This document shows positions 20,059-30,300 of a stretch of 64,000 nt of DNA, piece by piece. Position 1 is the first letter of the stretch. Every line of letters starts with the position of its first letter. Both the position numbers and the translations under genes were made by a program. The DNA is taken from positions 310,001 to 374,000 of the forward strand of contig JALQPE010001860.1 in NCBI GenBank assembly GCA_030407315.1, given 5' to 3'. Source of the stretch: Asparagopsis taxiformis (lineage: Eukaryota > Rhodophyta > Florideophyceae > Bonnemaisoniales > Bonnemaisoniaceae). The notes under the pieces are model-generated. The model was not told where the DNA came from. It was given only the letters and a program-made list of their open reading frames with translations, and made no database searches.

Positions 20059-22062
20059 ATGTCCGCATTTATCGCCCCGACATCGCTGTCCGCTCGGACG
20101 CTCTTCACGCCGCCACATGCCCCAAAAGCGTCGTCTCGACCGCTGCGAAGCCGCGCGCAACAAACGCCATGCGCCGTCATAGACGGCGCCGCCAAGATGG
20201 CCGAGACGCTGGAGACGATACCAGCGCGTCTACGTAGCAGCATGCTGCGATTGCCGGAGGACGCGCAGGTGGTCAGTCTCGGAGCGCGTCACACCAAGAT
20301 CATCGCGACGATCGGGCCATCCACATGTGACCGCGACAATTTGCTGCGTCTCGCTGCGGGCGGCATGGATATCGCGCGGCTCAACTTGTCGCACGGAGAT
20401 TACGATTGGCATCGAGAAGTCATCGACGATATTCGTCAGATTAATTATTCGACGCCCTTCGTCACCGCCGTTATGATTGATCTCGGCAGTTTTGACACGG
20501 TGAGACTCGGCGAATTTTCGCGCAATCCCGTGTTGAATGTCGGCGATCCCTTCACGCTGACCGTTAGACATGAGGCGGAATATGACGAGGGCGTTTCGGA
20601 GGTTAGTAATGATGGCTTTATTGACGTTATTGTTGTTGGAGATCTCATTCATTGTCAGGCAGAGGGTGGTGGCGTTGTGGAACTGCTCGTCAAACAGGTG
20701 AATGATTTCGATGTCGTGTGTGAGGTGGTGCATGCTGGTGAGCTTCGTTCGCGTGGAACGATCAATATTCGTGGCAAATCGTTGAATGTCAGTCCCAAAG
20801 CTGAATCTGAAGATCTCAATACTTCCATTGCACGAGCTGTGCTCGGCTGTCCGCCTGATCAGCTTGAATTTGCCATTCAACAACGTGTGGAATATGTGGC
20901 GTTGTCATTTGTTGAATCAGCCGACCAGGTCGTCGCCGTGCGAAACCTTCTCCATGATCGCGGTGCAAATATCGGCGTGATTGCAAAAATCGAATCGCCC
21001 AACGCTTTGCGAAATCTCGAACGAATCGTTGCCGCTGCCGACGGCGTCATGGTTGCACGCGGCGATCTCGGGAGCGCTATCCACTATCAAAAAGTGCCCT
21101 ACTGGCAGGAACAGATTGCAAACGCCTGTAGAAGGCACGGAAAACCCTGCTTGATTTCCACCCATTTCCTCGAAAGTATGGTTTTGTATCCAACCCCGAC
21201 GCGTGCCGAAGTAACCGATATGACTGAAGCTGTCAAGCAGCGCGTGGACGCCCTCGTGCTCACCGCTGAAACCGCCAGTGGTCGCTTCCCGTTCAAGTCG
21301 GTTTCTACAATGAATTCCGTGCTGCTCAGAATACAGAACCGAATCCATGAAATGGAGAGTGAGGATTCCACGCTCAATATTCCGCCGCTCGTGAAGGACA
21401 CGACGTGGTGGACACCTGGTGTCGGTGATGCCGCGGAGAACATTGCCTCTAGTGCCGCTGTGCTGGCTAATCAGCAGAATGCTGCTGCCATTCTTGTGTT
21501 TACTCAAAAGGGACTTATGGCGACGCTGACGAGTCGCTGTAGGCCGCAGGCGCCGATTTTTGCGTTTACGGCCACACCCGTTGTGAGGAATAAGCTGAGC
21601 TTGTTGTATGGCGTCCGGCCGTTCCGCATCCAATTTGAGGACGACCCAGAGGAGACGATTCAAAGTGCAATGGGCTTGTTGAAGGAGCGCGGCGCCGTTA
21701 AGGAGGGCGAGATGGTCATTGTGTTGGCTGACGTGTTGGGTGGACGGGAGGGAGCCACTGATGAGGAGATTCGATTTGCATTTGACGAATCGTCAAAGGA
21801 CGGCAAGTATATCACGGCTTCTGAAGTGCGCAACGCGCTCAGGAGACTTGGATTGAAGGTTAGTGACAAGCTGGAAGCCATGTTGGGGATGAGAAAGGTG
21901 GATTTGCAGGATGCTGGGATTGAAATTGAGGTGAAGAATGAGGTGGTGAACAGTAGCGCACTTGATAATTCCATGGAGCGCTTCAACTTTGAGCGATTCC
22001 GTGAATTTGCCGGGCAGGCAAAGGAGATTGTGCACACATTGCAGTTGCGATACGTCAACTAG
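20059..22062 (+). CDS. Pyruvate kinase, plastid-type, with C-terminal EF-hand-like extension
   Basis: Pyruvate kinase converts phosphoenolpyruvate and ADP to pyruvate and ATP. The protein has 667 residues from the ATG at 20059 (the longer frame starts at GTG). The N-terminus MSAFIAPTSLSARTLF resembles a red-lineage plastid transit peptide. Core motifs are TKIIATIGPST, ARLNLSHG, IAKIES (Lys310, Glu312), MVARGDLG (Asp336) and ISTHFLESM (Thr368). The usual DTKGPEIR substrate loop instead reads IDLGSFDTVRLG (Asp141 kept, Thr and Lys lost), so activity may be altered. After the normal C-domain there are about 100 extra residues. They contain FDESSKDGKYITASEV (575-590), which is EF-hand-like with an enlarged loop, and a second helical stretch ending NFERFREF. 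Annotation as a pyruvate kinase family member is secure; full catalytic activity is not. Confidence 0.85.
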   Translation: MSAFIAPTSLSARTLFTPPHAPKASSRPLRSRAQQTPCAVIDGAAKMAETLETIPARLRSSMLRLPEDAQVVSLGARHTKIIATIGPSTCDRDNLLRLAAGGMDIARLNLSHGDYDWHREVIDDIRQINYSTPFVTAVMIDLGSFDTVRLGEFSRNPVLNVGDPFTLTVRHEAEYDEGVSEVSNDGFIDVIVVGDLIHCQAEGGGVVELLVKQVNDFDVVCEVVHAGELRSRGTINIRGKSLNVSPKAESEDLNTSIARAVLGCPPDQLEFAIQQRVEYVALSFVESADQVVAVRNLLHDRGANIGVIAKIESPNALRNLERIVAAADGVMVARGDLGSAIHYQKVPYWQEQIANACRRHGKPCLISTHFLESMVLYPTPTRAEVTDMTEAVKQRVDALVLTAETASGRFPFKSVSTMNSVLLRIQNRIHEMESEDSTLNIPPLVKDTTWWTPGVGDAAENIASSAAVLANQQNAAAILVFTQKGLMATLTSRCRPQAPIFAFTATPVVRNKLSLLYGVRPFRIQFEDDPEETIQSAMGLLKERGAVKEGEMVIVLADVLGGREGATDEEIRFAFDESSKDGKYITASEVRNALRRLGLKVSDKLEAMLGMRKVDLQDAGIEIEVKNEVVNSSALDNSMERFNFERFREFAGQAKEIVHTLQLRYVN

Positions 22063-22142
22063 TTGTGGCAATTGGAAATGTAGGCACACATGCTTTTAGT
22101 TAAAACAATCTATACAACGAGTTAAAGGTTTTGTTCAATGTT

Positions 22143-22886
22143 CTAGGCTGATTGCGGACTGGGGTAACGATCATCCCAATAAACACCATCCCAGATTTCC
22201 TGGACCGGCATCTTCTCCAATCGATCTCGCTCCCTGATCATGTATCTTCTAAACGCGACAATCCTATCCGTCGCGCTCCTCAAACACGTCACATTCCTAC
22301 CAATAGCGGCATCAAATTTCTCCACATTGTCCCATGCCTCATCAAACGCCAACGCCATACCGAAAAAGCGCTGTTCACACTCCTTGATCAGCCTGCCACT
22401 CGCAATGAGTTTCATGCCCTCCTCCTTGATCATCATGCGCATGCGCACGTCGTTCCAGAACACGTCGAACAAGCACTGCATAACCGTCTTAATCTCCGCC
22501 TCGAACGCGGAGCCCTTCTCCATGCGCAGACGCCGCAGCGTGAGATACACGTGGACCGACAGCATTTCGAAGCGCGGCGCAAAGGAAGCGTCTGATTCTG
22601 CGTGCGCGGCGGCCGTCGCGCGCGATAACGCCTGCTCGTACAGCGCATTTCCGGCGCCGATTGCGCGCGACTCTGCGCCGTAGTACCCGAGCGCCTGCAG
22701 CAGCGTGTTGCGCCCGCTCGAGTTGGGCGCTAGCAAACGGCGCAGTATCGGATTGCCGTCTTTCGGCGCATCGGTGCACAACGTCCGGCGCTGTGCGGCG
22801 GCTTGCGTGGGACGTGGCGTACTGGGTGCGATAGCGGTGCGCGTCAGAGCTGGGAGAACGCGGCGCAGATTTGCTCGGGCTTGCAT
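22143..22886 (-). CDS. CBP3: CBP3/UQCC1-type cytochrome bc1 assembly chaperone
   Basis: Mitochondrial factor needed for cytochrome b synthesis and complex III assembly. The protein has 247 residues from the ATG at 22886; the longer frame begins at TTG. The N-terminal ~40 residues (MQARANLRRVLPALTRTAI and on) form a classic basic, amphipathic presequence. The chaperone domain covers about 50-230. Key stretches are LLQALGYYGAESRAIG, FEMLSVHVYLTLRRLRMEKG, DVFWNDVRMRMM and KECEQRFFGMALAFDEAW. The last matches the family's FYG-x-AYDEA helix. Neighbours are unrelated. It is convergent with pyruvate kinase, 80 nt apart. Confidence 0.8.
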   Translation of the reverse strand: MQARANLRRVLPALTRTAIAPSTPRPTQAAAQRRTLCTDAPKDGNPILRRLLAPNSSGRNTLLQALGYYGAESRAIGAGNALYEQALSRATAAAHAESDASFAPRFEMLSVHVYLTLRRLRMEKGSAFEAEIKTVMQCLFDVFWNDVRMRMMIKEEGMKLIASGRLIKECEQRFFGMALAFDEAWDNVEKFDAAIGRNVTCLRSATDRIVAFRRYMIRERDRLEKMPVQEIWDGVYWDDRYPSPQSA

Positions 22887-23362
22887 CTTTGGGGAGAGGT
22901 GGGGATGGGGTGGCTGGTTTGACTGATGGGGCACGAACGGGGATGGTGATGATCGTCGGCGACAGTTGGGATGGTGTTGTGATGCAGCGCAGGGTGTGCG
23001 AAAACGGGTATTTCCGGTATATTTTGGAGAGGATAGAAGGGCAAAATTGTGACCGCATCTTGAGTTTCGACTGGTGCTCTTGACTTGTTTGGGGTCTATT
23101 TTTGTACACCGCGCGAGTTGTCCCCAAGATATATATGTCCATTTGCGCTCTCGGTATCTGCGTAATCCCGTTCGTTGCAAGTGTGTGGGTCGTCATGGCT
23201 GTGGAAGATAACAGCGGATTTTACAACATGTGTTTACCTCCATTGCACACCGATCGAGACAATTTCCTATCTAAACCTGTTCGCGTTCGTATTGCTATCT
23301 TTATCATGAGATGAAGCAGTGCTCAGCTGGAGATCCGCTCCAATTCGAGCCGTGGCGGAAAC
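22887..23362. other. Intergenic region, no gene seen
   Basis: About 480 nt between the CBP3 start and the glucose-6-phosphate isomerase stop, both on the minus strand. Probable CBP3 promoter and isomerase 3' UTR. No coding signal recognised. Confidence 0.45.
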
Positions 23363-25021
23363 TTAACCGGACAAGTATTTTTGGAGAAGTGCTGTTGTGG
23401 ACGGGTTGAACCCACTCACCTCTGCGCCTTCCGTTCGAGAGCTCTTGAGTTGTGCGCGGACGTTCTTGGCGAGCACTTTACCAAGTTCCACACCCCATTG
23501 GTCGAATGAATTGATGCCCCAGATGAAGCCCTCGACGATAGTGCGATGCTCGTACAGGGCGAGCAATTGACCTACGCTGAACGGCGTCAATTCGTCCAGC
23601 AGGAGCGCGGAGCTCGGTCGGTTGCCGGGGAACGTCTTGTGCGGTACCAGTTCTTCCGGAATGCCTTCGAGACGGCACTGATCGGCACTCTTTCCGAATG
23701 CCAGTGCGTCGGGCTGCGCGAAGAAATTGGACATGAGTTCATCATGGTTGCTCACAGGCTCACCTGGGAGGTTGACAGGTGTTTGGCTATGAATGACACC
23801 GATGAAATCGCATGGGACGGTACGTCCCTGATGGATCAACTGATAGAACGAATGCTGACCATTGGTACCTGGCTCACCAAAATTAATCGGGCCTGCTTGG
23901 ATGTCCAGTGTGGACCCATCGAGACGCACGCGCTTTCCGTTGCTCTCCATGTCGACCTGTTGGATGTGGGGCGCCAGCTTGAGCAGTGCCTGCTGGTATG
24001 GCAGGAGTGCGCGTGAACCAAAGCCGAGGAAGGTGGAGTTCCAAACACCGAGAAGGCCCATGATGACTGGCAAGTTGCTAGTAAACTCTGCGGTTCGGAA
24101 ATGCTCATCGACATCATGTGCGCCATTGAGGAACTGTCGAATAATATCAAAACCGTACTGCAACGCAAGCGGCACAACACCAACAGCTGAGGTTACAGAA
24201 TAGCGACCACCGACCCAATCCCAGAATCCGAAAGCATTATCGGGGTTGATACCAAACTGTTCAACGCCCTTGAGATTAGTCGAGACAGCCACCATATGTT
24301 TAGCGACAGCCTGCTCGCCAAGCGCTTCTGAAATCCACGCGCGCATCGTTCGTGCATTGAGCATAGTTTCAGCAGTTGTAAACGTCTTTGAAATGACGAC
24401 AACCAGCGTCGTCTCTGGATTGAGGCCTTCCTTTGCACGGGCCACATCGACGGGATCGACATTGGCCAGAAAGCGCAAGCGACGACCAGAAGCGGCGGCG
24501 TATGCATCAGGATGATTCCGAAGCGCCTCGAAGACAAACTCGGGTCCCAAATAACTACCACCGATACCGATAGCGACCACATCGGTGAGCGGCTTGCCAG
24601 TCGCACCGGTCCACTCGGCGGAGCGGATCTGCTCGGTGAAATGACGAATACGATCGAGCACGGCGTGCACATCGTCCACGACGTTGACGCCGTCCAGTTG
24701 GATGGTTGCGGCGCGGGGTGCGCGCAGCGCTACGTGCAATACGGCGCGATTCTCCGTCGAGTTGATGCGACTGGCGGCAAACATGGCATCGATTTTGGAC
24801 TTGAGCTGCACCGAGGACGACAGATTGAACAGAGCGGTGCGCGCTTCGTGGGTGAGACGTTGACGGGCATAGTCGAGATGAATGCCGTTGTGTGTAGCCA
24901 CCATGGCGGCACAGCGGTCGGCGTCCATGAGCAGATCGCGGAGATGGACTTCATCGGAGGCAGCTGCGAGATTGCGCAGCGTCTCGAGGACGCTGCCGAC
25001 TTGTTGCTCGGTGGATGCCAT
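23363..25021 (-). CDS. GPI: Glucose-6-phosphate isomerase, cytosolic type
   Basis: Interconverts glucose-6-phosphate and fructose-6-phosphate in glycolysis and gluconeogenesis. The protein has 552 residues, matching the eukaryotic/gammaproteobacterial-type enzyme. The ATG at 25021 (MASTEQQ) is chosen because the upstream frame opens at TTG. Motifs: [20 protein letters not shown] and [12 protein letters not shown] (substrate phosphate site); the PGI signature [44 protein letters not shown] with the catalytic Glu/His region; and [16 protein letters not shown] with the catalytic Lys. No targeting peptide is visible, so it is probably the cytosolic form. No intron. Confidence 0.97.
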   Translation of the reverse strand: MASTEQQVGSVLETLRNLAAASDEVHLRDLLMDADRCAAMVATHNGIHLDYARQRLTHEARTALFNLSSSVQLKSKIDAMFAASRINSTENRAVLHVALRAPRAATIQLDGVNVVDDVHAVLDRIRHFTEQIRSAEWTGATGKPLTDVVAIGIGGSYLGPEFVFEALRNHPDAYAAASGRRLRFLANVDPVDVARAKEGLNPETTLVVVISKTFTTAETMLNARTMRAWISEALGEQAVAKHMVAVSTNLKGVEQFGINPDNAFGFWDWVGGRYSVTSAVGVVPLALQYGFDIIRQFLNGAHDVDEHFRTAEFTSNLPVIMGLLGVWNSTFLGFGSRALLPYQQALLKLAPHIQQVDMESNGKRVRLDGSTLDIQAGPINFGEPGTNGQHSFYQLIHQGRTVPCDFIGVIHSQTPVNLPGEPVSNHDELMSNFFAQPDALAFGKSADQCRLEGIPEELVPHKTFPGNRPSSALLLDELTPFSVGQLLALYEHRTIVEGFIWGINSFDQWGVELGKVLAKNVRAQLKSSRTEGAEVSGFNPSTTALLQKYLSG

Positions 25022-25275
25022 TGGGTTGGGTGATGGAGAGTGGGAGGGCGATGGGCGGCGAGGGATGGGAATGTGAAGAAATGAATGGATTGACTTGTGG
25101 CGGAGTGGTATTGTTGAAGATTGTGTGTTGAGATATTTTGTCCATCGAATCAATTTACGTTAATTGCTTCATTTTTGGAGCTCAGCTGGCGCTGTGCTGT
25201 ACCGTAGAAAAAGTGCTGATGCTGTCATCGATTATTTGTAGAAATGCGTTACACGATGGAAAGCGCAACCGATCA

Positions 25276-26109
25276 TTACACCGATTTGATCTTGTTCCTT
25301 TGGTACGTCTCTCGGTAAAAGTCACTGAACAATTTGATCAGATACACAGCGTGCAGGATCATGGATCCGGTTGCAATCTGCTGCGCCACACTACAACAGC
25401 GGCCGCCACGCAGGAAGAACGACGGCATCGCCGTACCAATGCCGGTGAAAAACTGCACAATCTGCATCGAGGTGATCAACGACTTTGCACCAAAGCGGTA
25501 TCCAAGCGTGGTCAGCGCATAGTACGCATACATGACGCTATGCACGGTGGAATTCAACCCGACGAAAATGAACGTCGAGCTGGAATGACTACTCTGCAGT
25601 AAGTAGGCGCACACAATCGTCATCGAGTGATGATACACCTGCAGAAAACTGGGCTTGCGTCGCTTGACGATGAGCAGCATCGTGTCGAGCAACTCCCAGT
25701 ACTTGCTGAGATAGAAGAGAAATCCAAAGTAACCAATGCCATCATCCCAGAGCGAATTGTCGCACAGCACGACGTCGAGACCGCCGCGACGCAGATGGCG
25801 CACGGAGCGCGGCAGGACGTTGGACGCCGTCCAGACGGAGAAGACGCACAGCAGCACGTTGTGCAGCAATGCTGTGCGACGGAAGAGCGTTGATTTACCC
25901 GTGGTGCCGAGTCGCGCGCAGAGAAGGTCCACAACGCGTTTGAGAATCAGATAGAGCGCGATGCCGATCGGGACGATGAGCGGATGCATTAACGCGTGCC
26001 GTGGCGTCGGTCCGCGGAGTAGATGCGCGACGCTTGTCGACTCGGCGCCGCTATCTAGCATGCGCAGACTCGTCGATAGGTCGGAGAGCTTGTCGAGAAT
26101 GGCGGCCAT
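25276..26109 (-). CDS. ELO-family very-long-chain/PUFA fatty acid elongase
   Basis: Membrane 3-ketoacyl-CoA synthase of the ELO type that adds two carbons to acyl-CoA in the ER. The protein has 277 residues from the ATG at 26109. In-frame ATGs lie further upstream but would add a non-hydrophobic tail. Several hydrophobic spans are seen. Family motifs: YLSKYWELLDTMLLIVKRR, the histidine box QVYHH, and NSTVHSVMYAYYAL. The Gln in place of the first His of HxxHH is common in polyunsaturated fatty-acid elongases of algae and lower eukaryotes. It ends RNKIKSV, a KxKxx-like ER-retrieval signal. Divergent from the RWD-RING gene. Substrate preference is an inference. Confidence 0.9.
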   Translation of the reverse strand: MAAILDKLSDLSTSLRMLDSGAESTSVAHLLRGPTPRHALMHPLIVPIGIALYLILKRVVDLLCARLGTTGKSTLFRRTALLHNVLLCVFSVWTASNVLPRSVRHLRRGGLDVVLCDNSLWDDGIGYFGFLFYLSKYWELLDTMLLIVKRRKPSFLQVYHHSMTIVCAYLLQSSHSSSTFIFVGLNSTVHSVMYAYYALTTLGYRFGAKSLITSMQIVQFFTGIGTAMPSFFLRGGRCCSVAQQIATGSMILHAVYLIKLFSDFYRETYQRNKIKSV

Positions 26110-26623
26110 GGCGTGCGGTTCTGTTGGAGGAGCGCGTGCGACGGATCGTGATCTCACGGCTGGTTGGTGCAGTGGCGGGGAAACGCAAGTTGCCGGGAGA
26201 TGGCGACGACTGTAGATACCTGATGCATTGGAAGATGCCGTCACCTGATGCGTGAACGGGCATTGGTCCCGCAGTATGCGCCAATGAAATACATCTATTT
26301 TCACATCACTGCCTGTGATGTGAACACGTGTATGCGCTGGATCGGTGTGGATACATGACACAGTCATTGTCATCCATATCATATATCCAACGCTCACCGT
26401 GTACCGTGCAAATAATCTCACTTGTACATCGCAAAGACATCAAACCCACCCTCGTCCTCACACACCTCACTCCAACCGCTCCGATCGCTGATACAGCGCA
26501 TCCAGCTCAGCCATCGTGCCGCTCTCATGCGCCATCCTTGTCCAGCCGCGACTAAACGCGCACGTAACCCATCCGAGCCAGCGCCGCCGCGTCTGCCATC
26601 CCCATTGCTCATGTATCCGCGCC
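26110..26623. other. Divergent promoter region between ELO elongase and RWD-RING gene
   Basis: About 510 nt head to head. Open frames continue upstream of both chosen ATGs, but without conserved motifs. No separate gene is seen. Confidence 0.45.
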
Positions 26624-27301
26624 ATGTGCGACGACGATGTCGTAGCATCCGAACTTGAATTTCTGCGCGCCAGTTACACGCACGATGAACTCCAAATCAC
26701 TAGTACATCAGAAGACGAGCCACTGCTGCTCTGCTTCCATGCGCGACCCTACGTCGCCGCGATCTCCGCACATATCTTCACCACGCTTACGTTGCATATA
26801 ACCCTCCCCGTAGCCTATCCCTCGCAGCCGGCCACATTCCGCATGTCTGCCAGTCGCGGACTCGACGACAACGAGCTGCGCCAGCTGCGCGACCGCCTCG
26901 CCGCCGACGCCGCAATGGCCGCCGCTGCCGGCGATGTGCACGCCTCTCAGGCGATATCTGCCGCGCAGGATTTTCTCACCGCCCGTAACACGCCCAATAG
27001 ATGTCCTGTGTGTTTTGAGGCTATCGATCCAGAGGCTGTGGGTGATCAAGCGCTGCTTAGATTGGAGCCTTGTTTTCATGCCATTCATCTCGCGTGTTAT
27101 GAGAGCTATGCGCGTGTTCTAGTGGCTCGTCGTGAGGAGAAGGAGAGAACCCTGCGTCAGAGGGAAGGTCCTGCGCGTGCGAGAAGACTGGCCGCTGTGA
27201 ATTGGGCGACTTGTCCTATTTGTCGGCGTGAATTTAACTATGATCTCGCGTCTTCACAGGCTACTACTGCTCGTATGCGCATGCAAATTTTGAACAAGTG
27301 A
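26624..27301 (+). CDS. RWD and RING-finger domain protein, RNF25-like E3 ubiquitin ligase
   Basis: Likely E3 ubiquitin ligase: an RWD domain for protein contacts and a RING for the E2. The protein has 225 residues from the ATG at 26624; the longer frame starts with GTG. The RWD domain spans about 8-85 with SELEFLRASY at its first helix and ITLPVAYPSQPATF carrying the YPxxxP turn. The RING lies at about 123-212: CPVCFEAI, LEPCFHAIHLAC and ATCPICRREF, with a long basic insert (ARREEKERTLRQREGPARAR) between the second and last pairs. RNF25/AO7 has this same order and insert. It converges on the large orphan gene, 12 nt apart. Confidence 0.82.
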   Translation: MCDDDVVASELEFLRASYTHDELQITSTSEDEPLLLCFHARPYVAAISAHIFTTLTLHITLPVAYPSQPATFRMSASRGLDDNELRQLRDRLAADAAMAAAAGDVHASQAISAAQDFLTARNTPNRCPVCFEAIDPEAVGDQALLRLEPCFHAIHLACYESYARVLVARREEKERTLRQREGPARARRLAAVNWATCPICRREFNYDLASSQATTARMRMQILNK

Positions 27302-27313
27302 GCTTCGTGCTGT

Positions 27314-30300
27314 TTAATCAAATAGTGTGCTAACTTCTGTGTGTTCATGGAGAAACTTGTCTCCAATGATCGCTGCGAATAGAAATGTCGCACATGGGGT
27401 GCATTTTTCCTTCTTCCGTACATGTAAAATTATTTGTAGCCGCTTGTCGAGTTGTGACCTTTGCAACTGTTCAAGCTGTTTACGAACTACGTTTTGCACG
27501 TCAGATGTCGTCATGTTCATCACGTCTTGTACCGTGAACCGTATACTATCTAGTTCATTTCCGTGCGGTTCATTGTCGGGGACAACGGCGTTATCCTGTG
27601 AGATCATGTCTGCCAAAGTGCTCCCACATACCACATTCAATAGGACTTGCGAGATGTAGGATACATCGCGCTCGCTTACTGGATTTAAAGCGCAAACAAC
27701 CTGAGCTAATTCCGAATACGATTCATCAGATTCCTTACATATGTCTTCGAGGTCTTTAGACATATCGACTGCAATCGTGAGTAACCGCGTTCTGCATGCA
27801 TGCACATATTGTGTTAGTTGTGGTGGCAGTGAGCATGGTGAATCGTAGTGGTATCTGTCACCAATTATATGAAACACATGAGAAAATCCTGATAGCAGGC
27901 CAAGACTCTCTAGAGATATAGACTTTCCCTGCTTTGTCACCAGATTATGTCTCTCACAGATGACTATATCTCCATGTTGCTCTTCCAGAGCATCGGTTAC
28001 ATCCTCCATTTGGTCTAGGAGACATTCCAAAGTAGCCCGTGATTCAGTGACCAGCAATGCCTTGAAACGGGTACGACGGTACATCGACCTTATTGATGGA
28101 GGCTGTTCCAGAAATAAGAGCCGCTCAGCATTTAGACATCGCCTTATTGCTGGAATCATAGGATGTGATGTGTCCATCTGCTCAGGCTGTGCATCTTCCA
28201 GAAGACGGACCAAGCTGGTAATGGTATTCTTCTCATCATCTGAACCTTCCATGCACTGTTTCAAGTAATCGACTGCCACATCATAACCATCACACAACGC
28301 ATATGAGCGGGCATTGCGAAGTTTGAAAAGCAATTCCAAGTTATTTCTATCTGGACCCTCTGTAACACAACTTAGCATTTGCTGCAACGCGACCACATTC
28401 ACCGTGTCCAGAGAAAAATTGCAGTTGAAACTTCTGAACTCCCTATTTTCTAATTGCATCACCTTTCTGTACACGTCATAACACGATTTTGAACTTCTTT
28501 CTAAGACCTGAACCAGTTCGACAACCTCATTTTGAGGGACAAGGTGTAGCATGTCAGGTCTTGATATGAGCATGCTATTCAAAATATCATGCCTTTCATC
28601 CACGAAAAGCATCTCGTAGACGTCCAGCATCTTTGAAAGTTTTGAGGTTACCTCAACATATGTTGCCGAATCATATCGGGCATGATTTGGAGCGATAAGT
28701 ATTGATGTATTTTGCTTCCAGGAAGAAATGCTTTCTGCCTTGTCATCATCAAAAATTGTAGACTTATTACAGAACAACACTTCTGATGGAACAGCCTCAC
28801 AGAGAATGATAAGTAGTGAAAAATCCGTCCCGCCATCGAATGCAAAACTGTCTAGAATAACGACTCTTCCTACATTCCTTACAAGAGGTGCTAATCGCGG
28901 CGTGTCTGCATATTCCTTCCTGTAAACAATGTTGATGGAAACTGTTCCAGAGAAGGCATTGTCAAGATATGAATAAACAATGTTTGGGGCGTCAGTCTCT
29001 GATTCACATATAACGGCAATACGATGGTCACAATGCTGTTCTGAGAGATAAGAGTTGATAATAATCGTTATCACTGGAAGAAGAGATAGTGAAGGGGGAA
29101 CGAAAATACTTCCTCTTATTGTCTTTGCCATGAAATGTTCAGCAACCTTTAGAGTCCATGGGGAACACACCAAGTTTCGAGGAACGCGCAGACGTACTTT
29201 CATTACATGATTTGAAGTGTTATGATCTCCAGGTTTAGCTGAAGCGAGTCTTATGTCTTGCCTTCCTTCAGGGTTTATATTCCATGATGATTGCTTAGGA
29301 TCCAACAAGTCGTTACCAGTGCTCGCCTTGCCGCGAGCCATACCAATTAGAGTTTGCAATGCATCCTTTGCATGATGATCCCGTCCATTCTCGTCATCAG
29401 ACAGAACAAAGTCTTCCAGTATACTTTCATCTGATGAATTTTGGTTGGTCTCCTCCCCAGGCAAAAGAACTCCAGATTTCTGTGTCCTTTCAGCCGTGCC
29501 ATATACCGAAACAATATACTCCATAGACGCAGTGCTGCGCCTCCTCTGTGGTGGATCATAAGAACTCAACTTCAATCGGACCTTCCTGTTCTGTTCCAAT
29601 CTATCGCGTTTTCTCCCTGCTTCAGATATGTAAAAAAATTCTTCGTGCTCCTGGTTCTTTTCTAACAGCTTCTTCTCGTGTTCCAATGGCGTACAAGAAA
29701 CACTGGAGAGCAATCCATACAATGTATCATATGCATTCTTGACTGGTGAGGATGCAGCACTTTCGATGCTGCTCCAGCACAGGGATAGTTCACTCTCCAA
29801 GAATAGTTTTGTGGAATCAGGAGTAAAAGCAAGCAAGCGAGGTCGCTTATATGCTGACTTGGCCATAATTTCTCTTGCATCGGTGCTACACAAATTTTGT
29901 TCTAGCACAGAGCGCTGGCAACGAAAAAACGATACGCTTCTTGGGCGTACAAAACTCAGTTGACTTCCATCTCTTTCACAGCCACAGACTGAAGATAGAT
30001 CTGGAATGGGAGTTTCGTGACCTAAAATGCTGGAGGTTGCGACCGGCTGAGAAATGTTTGGCAAAGTCACTAGCCTGTCAGGTACAAATACTTTCTTCAG
30101 AATAGTGCTCTCAGACCTCTGAGGATCCAATTTCTCTACGGTACTCTCAGCAACATTGGAAAGAAAGTGTTTCACCGCCGCCTGATTGAACAGTCCATTC
30201 TTAGCGGAAGCGAGGGTTTTTTCCAGCTGAGGCGCCAGATGTCGCAGCTCTTTGAAAGAAGTGAGATTTGGTTGTAGGTATAAAATAGAACAAGCGGACG

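Noticed and set aside
20230..21663. Long minus-strand frames under pyruvate kinase
   Set aside because: Shadows of a well-supported coding strand; no recognisable domains.
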